In this document: in pieces, positions 9,100-16,452 of the stretch
How positions within the stretch are numbered: the first letter of the stretch is position 1
Layout of the letters: the number at the start of each line of letters is the position of its first letter
NCBI RefSeq assembly: GCF_020148105.1
Contig: NZ_JAHLZE010000001.1
Span: 1 to 64,000, forward strand
Direction: 5' to 3'
DNA length: 64,000 nucleotides
From: Methanobrevibacter sp. TMH8
GTDB taxonomy: Archaea; Methanobacteriota; Methanobacteria; Methanobacteriales; Methanobacteriaceae
Translations under genes and position numbers: made by a program
The notes under the pieces: generated by a model
Seen by the model: only the letters and a program-made list of their open reading frames with translations
Told to the model about the DNA's origin: nothing
Databases searched by the model: none

Positions 9100-9954
9100 T
9101 TAATCTAAATGTTTATCTTCATATCCACAATATGAAATATCATCTATATTGCAAAATTTTCTAAAACCTTCTTTTTGCGTGATTTCTTCATTTACATGGG
9201 CAAGTATTCCTGGAATCCTACCAATCATGAAAATTCCAAGACCTAAAGAACTAGAAAATCCCATATCTGAAAGAATTGCTCCATTAGCACCATCTATATT
9301 GATGTGAATTCCTTTTTTTTCAAATAGAATTTTTTCAATAGCTAATGCTAATTTAGTGTGTTTACCAATGAAATCCTCTTCTCTAACTATATCCATTAAT
9401 TTAGCCCCTCTAGGATCTTTAGTATGATATCTGTGGCCAAATCCTGGAATTTTTTTATTATCATTCAAATAGATATCTACAATATCATTAGCTATCTCAT
9501 CAATTGAATTATCAAAATCTTTTGAATTAACATAGTTTTCAAAGTTATAAACATCAAAAATATCATCATTTAATGCTTCTTGGAATAAGCTCATAGAGTC
9601 TTCAATAGCTCCTGCATGTTTTTTACCAAAAGATAATAATCCTCCAGATAAAGCAACATTTAATGGAGATCCAGAAGAAGCAATTAATCTTGAAGTTTGA
9701 GTACTTGGAGAAGTTACACCATGATCACAAAAAGATATTAATACATGATTGAACATTTTAGACTCTTTAGGAGAAGGTAAATCTCCTTTTAAGAGCAAGT
9801 AAACCATATCAGGAAAAGTGATATTAGCTATTAAATCCTCTTGAGAATATCCCCTAGTAACTATTTTATTAGACTCAATATCAGTAATAGCTGTTTTTAT
9901 CTTAGATAGGTCATTGTTAATAGAGTTTTCTTTAATTTTATCCCCATTAGTCAT
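9100..9954 (-). CDS. Short citrate synthase family protein (citryl-CoA lyase type)
   Basis: This 284-residue protein is shorter than ordinary citrate synthase (about 370-430) and matches the short citryl-CoA lyase/citrate synthase-like family. Visible motifs are GYSQEDLI with TFPDMVYLLLKGDLPS near the N-terminus, GGLLSFGKKHAGA (first active-site histidine region), PGFGHRYHTKDPRGAKL (second histidine and substrate arginine) and the late DGANGAILSDMGF with a family aspartate. It could cleave or form citryl-CoA, or act on a related acyl-CoA plus oxo acid. Fumarase alpha and a TIM-barrel gene lie upstream on the same strand. Ribosome site GAGGGAT is clear. Confidence 0.8.
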   Translation of the reverse strand: MTNGDKIKENSINNDLSKIKTAITDIESNKIVTRGYSQEDLIANITFPDMVYLLLKGDLPSPKESKMFNHVLISFCDHGVTSPSTQTSRLIASSGSPLNVALSGGLLSFGKKHAGAIEDSMSLFQEALNDDIFDVYNFENYVNSKDFDNSIDEIANDIVDIYLNDNKKIPGFGHRYHTKDPRGAKLMDIVREEDFIGKHTKLALAIEKILFEKKGIHINIDGANGAILSDMGFSSSLGLGIFMIGRIPGILAHVNEEITQKEGFRKFCNIDDISYCGYEDKHLD

Positions 9955-10005
9955 AAATATCCCTCAATAAATATTTTATAATTTTTATTTTTTTTCTAAA
10001 TAATA

Positions 10006-10181
10006 TATTATTGTAATATTCTAAATAAGTAGTATTTAAAGTATTTTATTATTTTAAAAAATATATTATTATAATATCCTAAATAAGTAGTATTTGAGTA
10101 TTTTATTATTCTATAGAAAAAAATATTATTATAATATCCTAAATAAGTAGTATTTAGAGTACTTTTTTATTCTAAATAATT
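10006..10181. repeat. Three imperfect tandem repeats of 58-60 bp
   Basis: Copies start at 10006, 10064 and 10124, each beginning TATTATTNTAATAT and containing CTAAATAAGTAGTATTT followed by GTATTTTATTATT. They fill the gap between the fumarase alpha stop and the citrate synthase-like start. If the two genes are cotranscribed the array is in the intercistronic mRNA; otherwise it surrounds the promoter of the downstream gene. Confidence 0.8.
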
Positions 10182-10183
10182 AA

Positions 10184-11110
10184 TCAGATATAATTAATTT
10201 CAACAGTAGCTACTCTTGGTTCAACAAAACAACATGGACGAGTAGCTAAAATTCTAACTCCACTTGCTCTTTGAGGACCTATTTTTATAAAAGATCCAAG
10301 AGAAGTTGTCTTTCCACCAAGACCCATAGGCCCAATATTAGTTTTATTTAGCTCATCAGTTATATATTTTTCAATATCTGATTGATTATCTAAATTTCCA
10401 TAAATCATCGATTTAATCAATAGAGAATTAGCTTCAAAATGAGTTCTCCCAATCCCAATAGCTGGAATACTAGGAGTGCATCCCAAAAGAGCTAAATTTT
10501 CTTTTAATCTATCTATTGCCACATTTAAAACTTCTTTAGAGTCTCTTTTATGGAATACTCTATAAGTATTAGCTCTGATTTCTGGGCCACCACCTAATAG
10601 TAAGAGATGTATTTTACTTTTATTATCTAAATCATTATAGTCTTCTAAATTGCCATATTGATCTAAATTGCCATGTTCTTTTAAATTATCATATTTTTCA
10701 TTATTATAATTATCAATTAAAAAAGAAGGAGGCACTAATTTCTCACTTTCATTGTATAAACCTTTTGATTGAGAAATTCTTTCTAAATCATCACCTTTTA
10801 CTGTCATTGGCCTACCTGGTAAATTTTTAAGACCATTAGCTATTCCTTTTTTAATATCTTCTAAAAATTCAGAAGAAATTATAGTATCTTTACCAAGTTC
10901 AATGAAAACATGAGGAATTCCAGTATCATCACATAAAGGAATTTTATTTTTATTAGCTATTTTAGCATTTTTTAACATAAGTTCAAGTGCCCAAATTGCA
11001 TTTTCATTAGTTTCTACATCTATAGCTCGGTTGAATGCATTTAGCCTATCTTTAGGATAAGTTGTACTTGCCTTTATTAAAGCATTTTCTATTTTTGATG
11101 ATAAATTCAT
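10184..11110 (-). CDS. Class I fumarate hydratase / tartrate dehydratase alpha subunit
   Basis: This 308-residue protein is the N-terminal-type subunit of the [4Fe-4S] fumarase/L-tartrate dehydratase family. Three cluster cysteines are visible: IPLCDDTGIPHVFIELG (about residue 60), LALLGCTPSIPAIGIGRTHF and TRPCCFVEPRV near the C-terminus. GGGPEIRANTYRVF is also diagnostic. A 30-residue Asn/Asp/Tyr-rich insertion (about 135-165, with a repeated GNL-x-x-Y pattern) interrupts the fold compared with relatives. The matching beta subunit is not in this window. It lies 69 bp after the TIM-barrel gene and upstream of the citrate synthase-like gene. Fumarate/malate interconversion in the partial reductive TCA pathway is the likeliest role. 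Confidence 0.88.
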   Translation of the reverse strand: MNLSSKIENALIKASTTYPKDRLNAFNRAIDVETNENAIWALELMLKNAKIANKNKIPLCDDTGIPHVFIELGKDTIISSEFLEDIKKGIANGLKNLPGRPMTVKGDDLERISQSKGLYNESEKLVPPSFLIDNYNNEKYDNLKEHGNLDQYGNLEDYNDLDNKSKIHLLLLGGGPEIRANTYRVFHKRDSKEVLNVAIDRLKENLALLGCTPSIPAIGIGRTHFEANSLLIKSMIYGNLDNQSDIEKYITDELNKTNIGPMGLGGKTTSLGSFIKIGPQRASGVRILATRPCCFVEPRVATVEINYI

Positions 11111-11179
11111 AGTATCTTATTGGATTATTATAAAAAATGAGACATATAGATTTTTAATAATTTAAATATTCATAATATC

Positions 11180-12058
11180 CTATTTAGAAGCAATAGCTTC
11201 AGGATAATATCTTTCAATCATATTTTTAACTAATTCTACTTGTTTTACTCTTTGTATAGCTTCTTTATCAGTAGTATCCCAGCTGTGATGCTTAGCTATT
11301 GAACCACCAGTTTTTAAATAAACTGGAGAAGCAACCTTAATTATTTCTGGAACTTCATAATGACGTATAAATCCACCAGTTGACTTTGGATTTTCAGTAT
11401 GGATATCTATTGGAATATCAATAGCTTCTCGTAAACTAGCAATCATAGGAATAGATAAATCACGAACAGGATTGAAAGAGTCTAGCCCTATATCTTCAAA
11501 AAGCTTTGCAGACGCAGGGTTTCCGGCCCCAGCATGAGCAGAAAGTTTGAATTTAGTGTCATTAGCTATTTCTCCATTTTTTTCATCTCTCATTTTAGCT
11601 AATGCCCAAAGTAATCCTTCATCATAAACAACTATTCCCCTAACTCCTAAATCAATAGCTCTTTTTACATCTTCAATTGCATAAACTAAATTATCATATC
11701 CACGAAGACGATAACCAATTCTAGAACCTTCTTTTGTTTGAGCAGTTGCACTAGTATCATAAACAGCTCTTGGACCAACACTTAAAAATAAGTCGATTTT
11801 AGAGTCATTAGCTAATGAAACCATTTCTTCAATTTCTTCATCATTGAGAAACATGATTCCTTTTGTTTGAGTTGCTCTATGTATTCTGATATTTTTATCT
11901 TCACAGCTAGAAATTAGAGATCTTAATGCTGAAGGACTTTGAATTCCAGGAACTTCAAAACGATATTGAGCACCATCAGAAAATCTTTTATTAGAGAAAT
12001 AATTACAATCTGACTCATTTATTCCTATTTTTTTAAGAGAAAGCTTAGTTTCTTTCAT
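11180..12058 (-). CDS. TIM-barrel protein of uncertain function (loosely U32-like)
   Basis: This 292-residue soluble protein has alternating strand/helix periodicity of a TIM barrel. Conserved-looking segments are DGAQYRFEVPGIQSPSALR, RATQTKGIMFLND, FLSVGPRAVYDTSATAQT, GIVVYDEGLLWALAKMR, KLSAHAGAGNPASAKLF, DIPIDIHTENPKSTGGFIRH and VYLKTGGSIAKHH. Related bacterial proteins are often labelled peptidase or U32-like, but the Cys-rich U32 signature is absent and protease activity is doubtful. Several Asp/Glu/His residues at strand ends suggest a metal or carboxylate site. Its position before fumarase alpha and a citrate synthase-like gene points to organic-acid metabolism. Ribosome site AGGTAG. 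Confidence 0.7.
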   Translation of the reverse strand: MKETKLSLKKIGINESDCNYFSNKRFSDGAQYRFEVPGIQSPSALRSLISSCEDKNIRIHRATQTKGIMFLNDEEIEEMVSLANDSKIDLFLSVGPRAVYDTSATAQTKEGSRIGYRLRGYDNLVYAIEDVKRAIDLGVRGIVVYDEGLLWALAKMRDEKNGEIANDTKFKLSAHAGAGNPASAKLFEDIGLDSFNPVRDLSIPMIASLREAIDIPIDIHTENPKSTGGFIRHYEVPEIIKVASPVYLKTGGSIAKHHSWDTTDKEAIQRVKQVELVKNMIERYYPEAIASK

Positions 12059-12144
12059 TATTACTACCTATGATTTTTTAAAATATTTAATTAAATTAAT
12101 ATAATAAATTTTTAATTAAGTTCATATATATTTCATATATAATA

Positions 12145-13011
12145 TTAATCATCTAATTTTTGGCAATTAGGACAATAATAGACAGTTCCGCCTAAATAAG
12201 GTTCTTTATTGAGCTTTCCACCACAAAAAGGACATGGGCTTTTAAATGTCTTAGAAGAAAGAATTACTTCATAACCTCCATTATTGCCAAATAAATCTTT
12301 TTCAGTGTTTCTACCACCATTTTTTACCATTTCATCTAATGTATATTTAATACTATTAAATAATGTCTCTATTTGATCTTTAGATAATTTTTTAATCTTT
12401 ATTTTTGGATGGAGTTTTGCATTGAACAATATATCTTGAAGAGCCCCGTTTCCAATACCAGGGATTCTTTGTTTAGTAGCTATGAAAGCTTTAAGAGAAG
12501 TAGTTGGACGAACTTCCTCTAGTAAATCTTCAAAGTATTTAATATCAAAATCATCCGAAAGAGGAGATGGTTTTTCTTTAGCTATATCATGATATTCATT
12601 TTTATAGTCTTTAAGTAATGAAACATGAAGCTGAGCATACATTTTAGCTGAACAAACTAGATAAGAAGAATCATCAAACCTAATTAAAAGTTGATGTTTT
12701 TCAGGAAGATCTTCATCTTTTTCAATATATCTAATCTGAGCATCATCACTTAAAACAATGATAGTATTATTTTCATTATCTTCTTCAGAATATGATGAAT
12801 TTTCAGCCAATAATATTTCAATTTGTCCTCCATAAACATTAACATTTGTAACAAATTTACCTTTTAGCATATCAGAATATTCATTTGGATCTTCATAAAA
12901 AAAGGCAAATTTATGAGGAGATTTATTTGTAACAACACCAACTACCTTTTTTCCTTTAATTGTTTCATTTAATTGGTTTGCAATAGTATTGCTTTCTGGA
13001 ATTTCAATCAT
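12145..13011 (-). CDS. Fpg/Nei family DNA glycosylase-like protein lacking the N-terminal proline
   Basis: This 288-residue protein has the Fpg/Nei layout: an N-terminal beta-sandwich, a central helix-two-turn-helix with the GIGNGALQDILFNAKLHP motif, and a C-terminal zinc finger (CPFCGG then YYCPNCQKL). Canonical Fpg starts MPELPE and uses the processed N-terminal proline as Schiff-base nucleophile. Here the start is MIEIPE, so that proline is isoleucine while the catalytic glutamate is kept. The AAGGGGGT ribosome site fixes this start. It may be a binding-only or mechanistically different member; glycosylase function is not assured. It is followed 86 bp later by the TIM-barrel gene. Confidence 0.82.
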   Translation of the reverse strand: MIEIPESNTIANQLNETIKGKKVVGVVTNKSPHKFAFFYEDPNEYSDMLKGKFVTNVNVYGGQIEILLAENSSYSEEDNENNTIIVLSDDAQIRYIEKDEDLPEKHQLLIRFDDSSYLVCSAKMYAQLHVSLLKDYKNEYHDIAKEKPSPLSDDFDIKYFEDLLEEVRPTTSLKAFIATKQRIPGIGNGALQDILFNAKLHPKIKIKKLSKDQIETLFNSIKYTLDEMVKNGGRNTEKDLFGNNGGYEVILSSKTFKSPCPFCGGKLNKEPYLGGTVYYCPNCQKLDD

Positions 13012-13370
13012 TTTATTACCCCCTTAATTTTAAATAATTTTATAATAGTTTTTAATATTTTTATAGTTATTTATAATTATTTATAATTATTTTAATATTT
13101 TTAATATTTTTAATCATTCCAAATAATTATTAATAATATCCATATACTAATATAATAATTATATATTAATATAATTTTAAAGATATAAATAAATAACATC
13201 TTTCAAAATATTAAATTTTCATATTTCTGAAAGATTTTCCATCTGTAGAAATTTAGACTGTTAAAAAATTTTAATTAAAATAAAATAATATATGAAAAAA
13301 CAATTATTTTTGGTTCTATACTTATATAAACTAAAAAATAAAAGTTTTAGAAAAAATAATAAAAAAGTTG
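13012..13370. promoter_or_regulatory. Divergent intergenic region with TATA box for the secreted-protein gene
   Basis: This gap separates a minus-strand glycosylase-like gene from a plus-strand secreted-protein gene and must hold both promoters. A good archaeal TATA element (CTTATATAAAC, 13321-13331) lies about 40 bp before the plus-strand start, implying a very short leader. No ribosome site is obvious for that gene. Nothing else is recognisable. Confidence 0.5.
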
Positions 13371-14207
13371 ATGAAAATGAATAAAAAGAATTTAATATTA
13401 TTAGTAATACTTTTTGTAGGTGTTGCTGGACTGGCATTATCTCCAGTAAGTGCAGATACTAAAATCCAAAAAACGAATAAACTCTATTTTAAATATAATG
13501 GAGACACTAAACATCCAGGTTCTTCATTTAATAAAAGTATAAGTAAAAAAAGTCTAATTTATGGATATTATAATTATAATAGTTCTAAAAATAAAGATAC
13601 TCAAGATGGTCCAAATTATATGGGACTTGGAATTTCTGGAAAAAAATCTTATACTTGGCCTGATTATAAACCAACTAAAATACTAGTTCAATTTAAAAAA
13701 AATATGAATGGTAAAACATATTATTCTTCAAAAATATTTACCTATAAAGGTGGTTCAGATTTACCATATGGTTATAAAATTGGTTATTGGCCAAAAAACA
13801 ATTATAAACCATATTATGCTGTATTTTATTATAAGAAAACTATAGCTACTAAAACAACAGACAAAATATACTTCAAAACTAAACATAATGGAGATTTGAA
13901 TGTTAAGAAAATAGGTCCTAAACCTGGGGACCAAATTGAACTTAGATATAATACTATTTTTCCAGGAACAAAAAAATTAATTCAGACAGACATATTTTTA
14001 GGACGTTTTGCAGATTATCCAACCAATTATAAACTATTAAAAGCAACTATTATGTTCGTTAAGAAAGTAGGATCTAAAAACTATTATAATTCAAAAACAT
14101 TTACTACAACAAAACCAAACTATCATGAGATTAGTTATAATGCTAAAAATGGCTACAAACCATTATATGCCATTGTAACATATAGAATACCCCTAGGATC
14201 AAGATAA
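13371..14207 (+). CDS. Secreted protein with two tandem homologous repeats
   Basis: This 278-residue protein has a signal peptide (MKMNKKNLILLVILFVG then a typical cleavage region LSPVSADTK) and no further membrane segment. The mature part holds two related units of about 115 residues: each begins with KLYFK or KIYFK plus a basic Gly/Asn stretch, and ends with KNMNGKTYYSSKIFT... YKPYYAVFYY in the first, KKVGSKNYYNSKTFT... YKPLYAIVTY in the second. Tyr, Lys and Asn dominate. I do not recognise the family; a cell-surface or wall-associated role is likely. I start at the ATG at 13371, not the upstream TTG. Confidence 0.7.
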   Translation: MKMNKKNLILLVILFVGVAGLALSPVSADTKIQKTNKLYFKYNGDTKHPGSSFNKSISKKSLIYGYYNYNSSKNKDTQDGPNYMGLGISGKKSYTWPDYKPTKILVQFKKNMNGKTYYSSKIFTYKGGSDLPYGYKIGYWPKNNYKPYYAVFYYKKTIATKTTDKIYFKTKHNGDLNVKKIGPKPGDQIELRYNTIFPGTKKLIQTDIFLGRFADYPTNYKLLKATIMFVKKVGSKNYYNSKTFTTTKPNYHEISYNAKNGYKPLYAIVTYRIPLGSR

Positions 14208-14352
14208 TAGGGTAATATAAAACAGTCTGAAATTCTATAGATGGGAAAATTTTTAGTAATCATGCTCTTATAAATTTTAGTAATCATATTCTTATAAAAA
14301 TAAAAAATAAAAAATAAATAAAACGAAACCAAAACTATACACAGGTGAAAAT

Positions 14353-14664
14353 ATTAGCTATAAAAACATAAAACCAGAAGAAGCAAAAACAAAAATGGAA
14401 AACAATGCTAATATAATATTATTAGATGTTAGATCAAAAAAAGAATATGATGAAAAGCATATCCCTAATTCTATTCTTATACCATTAAAAAACTTAGAGG
14501 ATGAAATAGAAAGTAAAATAAAAGATAAAGATAGTGAAATAATTGTATACTGTAGAAGTGGTAGAAGAAGTAAATCTGCATGTAAAAAATTAGCTAATCT
14601 AGGTTATAAAAATGTATACAATCTAGACGGTGGGATAAAAAAGTGGAAATATGAAATTGAATAG
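14353..14664 (+). CDS. Single-domain rhodanese-like sulfurtransferase, probable AUU start
   Basis: The 103-residue product is a standalone rhodanese domain: IILLDVRSKKEYDEKHIPNS is the substrate/fold motif and IVYCRSGRRSKSACKKLANL the active-site loop with the catalytic cysteine. The first in-frame ATG (14395) would remove the first strand and helix (SYKNIKPEEAKTKME), conserved in such proteins. Upstream there is no ATG, GTG or TTG before an in-frame stop at 14308, but AGGTGA (14343-14348) lies four bases before an in-frame ATT at 14353, giving a family-typical N-terminus. I therefore prefer AUU initiation; a 5'-truncated gene is the alternative. The protein would carry persulfide sulfur; its partner is unknown. 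Confidence 0.75.
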   Translation: MSYKNIKPEEAKTKMENNANIILLDVRSKKEYDEKHIPNSILIPLKNLEDEIESKIKDKDSEIIVYCRSGRRSKSACKKLANLGYKNVYNLDGGIKKWKYEIE

Positions 14665-14691
14665 TTATATGATAATTTCATAAAATCTATA

Positions 14692-16194
14692 TTAATGAAA
14701 TATTTTCATAAAAGCAGACATATCATTATCTTCTATATTATCAATGCCCATTTCAATTGAATTCAATTTTTTAATCCCAAAACCACAATTAAGATTCTTA
14801 AATTTTTCTAAAAGGTCTTCCTTAGATAATGGATTTTCAGATTCACCTAAAGGAAGTTCAACAAAATCTTCATAGATTTCATTTTTTGTTTCAATAATAA
14901 CTTTGGAAGGTCTGTATTTAGGAACAGATTTATTGAATTCTTCATTTTCTTCAATAGTTATTTTGTTAAAAATCTGTTTAAAATAGCTAACATCATTATC
15001 ATTACTATTGCTATTACTATTATCATTAGTATTATTATTACTATTATTAAAATTATCAATAGAATTAGAATTAGAATCATTAAGATTATTAAGAATATCA
15101 AGATTATTATAAACATCTTTTTCAATTATATCTAAATCTAAATCATTATTAATCATGGCTGTAGCTATAGCATAAGGTAAACTTTGTTTTATATCTTCTC
15201 TTGTCTTTGGACTAAAATTATCATGTTCAGCAGCTATATTATAAGTTTTAACAATGATTTTTTCAATATCCACAATATTGAAATCAAATTTATTATTTAT
15301 ATTCAATACACCATCAATAGAAGAATGTAAATGTCTACAAAATGGATATTTTTTAAAATAAACATCATTAATATGAAATTTACCAATATAATCATTTAAA
15401 TAAGAGGATAAATATTTATCAAAATCAAATTCTTTATTATTTGAGTCAAAAATATTAATAGCCATTGCTTTTAAAAAACCTTCATCCCCATCAATAATCG
15501 ATTCAGCACCAGTGAAGCTATTTTTAGCTAAATATGTAGCTAAGATTCCATTATAAACAGCTTTTCCAACATGAAACTGTTTCCCCATAGTTCCATGATG
15601 ATCTGATTCAAGAAGTCCTGAACTTTGAGTTCCACATAAACCTAAAGTATTAATAATTTCTTCTAAATTTAGATTTAAAAGTTTAGATGCAGTAGCACCA
15701 GCTGCAAATGTTCCAATTGTTCCAGTAGTATGAAATCCTTGATTTCTATGATAGGGATTAGCTAAACTCCCAAGAACAATAGCTACTTCATACCCACAAA
15801 CAATAGATTCAATAAACTTTTTTCCATTGATATTATTTGCTTCGGCTATAGCTAATGCTGTTGGAAAAACAACACATCCTGGATGTAACTGAGCAATACG
15901 ATGACCATCATCTAAATCAAGAGCATGAGCTGAAATACCATTAATAAATCCCGCATTAACTATATTTGAATAATCATCCCCAATAATTGAAGATTTCCCA
16001 AAATTACTATCAAAATCAATACCATAAAGTTGATTAATAGATTCAATAGCTATTTTAGTGCTTTTTTCATGAAAACCTCTATTAGCTACTCCTAAAAAAT
16101 CTAAAAAACAAAGTTTAGCTTTATCAACAGCGGTTTTAGGAATATCCTTGTAAGATAAATCTACAATAAATTTAGAAAGTTCTTTTACAATCAT
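14692..16194 (-). CDS. MmgE/PrpD family protein (2-methylcitrate dehydratase-like)
   Basis: This 500-residue protein is a full-length MmgE/PrpD member. Visible motifs include FLDFLGVANRG, GISAHALDLDDGHR, HPGCVVFPTALAIAE, GYEVAIVLG, YHRNQGFHTTGTIGTFAAGA, LCGTQSSGLLE and KQFHVGKAVYNGILA, then KKYPFCRHLHSSIDG. The family includes 2-methylcitrate dehydratase, cis-aconitate decarboxylase and iminodisuccinate epimerase, so the substrate is open. Residues about 360-400 form an Asn/Ser/Asp-only insertion that looks like expanded AAT/AGT codons. The gene is isolated by convergent or divergent neighbours but close to the citrate synthase-like and fumarase genes. Ribosome site AAGGAAT. Confidence 0.87.
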   Translation of the reverse strand: MIVKELSKFIVDLSYKDIPKTAVDKAKLCFLDFLGVANRGFHEKSTKIAIESINQLYGIDFDSNFGKSSIIGDDYSNIVNAGFINGISAHALDLDDGHRIAQLHPGCVVFPTALAIAEANNINGKKFIESIVCGYEVAIVLGSLANPYHRNQGFHTTGTIGTFAAGATASKLLNLNLEEIINTLGLCGTQSSGLLESDHHGTMGKQFHVGKAVYNGILATYLAKNSFTGAESIIDGDEGFLKAMAINIFDSNNKEFDFDKYLSSYLNDYIGKFHINDVYFKKYPFCRHLHSSIDGVLNINNKFDFNIVDIEKIIVKTYNIAAEHDNFSPKTREDIKQSLPYAIATAMINNDLDLDIIEKDVYNNLDILNNLNDSNSNSIDNFNNSNNNTNDNSNSNSNDNDVSYFKQIFNKITIEENEEFNKSVPKYRPSKVIIETKNEIYEDFVELPLGESENPLSKEDLLEKFKNLNCGFGIKKLNSIEMGIDNIEDNDMSAFMKIFH

Positions 16195-16390
16195 TTTTAT
16201 TCCTTATTAGTCAATATTTATTTATTAAAAATATTTTAAAAACTACTATAAATACATATTAACATATGGTAGAAGTAGCTATTAAAGATTAAATTTTTTG
16301 TTGATTTTCATTAATTTAGTAAATTTAATTTTATTATAAATATCAAATTATAAAATATAATATAAAAATGAAAGATTTATTTTATATAAT

Positions 16391-16452
16391 TACAATATTA
16401 TAGTATTACACTATTATAATATTACACTATTACAATATATGAGGTTTAATAC
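16391..16452 (+). promoter_or_regulatory. Leader of the U32 gene with short direct repeats and ribosome site
   Basis: The sequence carries two copies of a motif close to TATTACACTATTATAATATT in tandem just before the ribosome site GAGG (16441-16444) and the ATG at 16453. The repeats overlap where a TATA box and transcription start would be, so they may be promoter elements; this is inference from position only. Confidence 0.35.
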
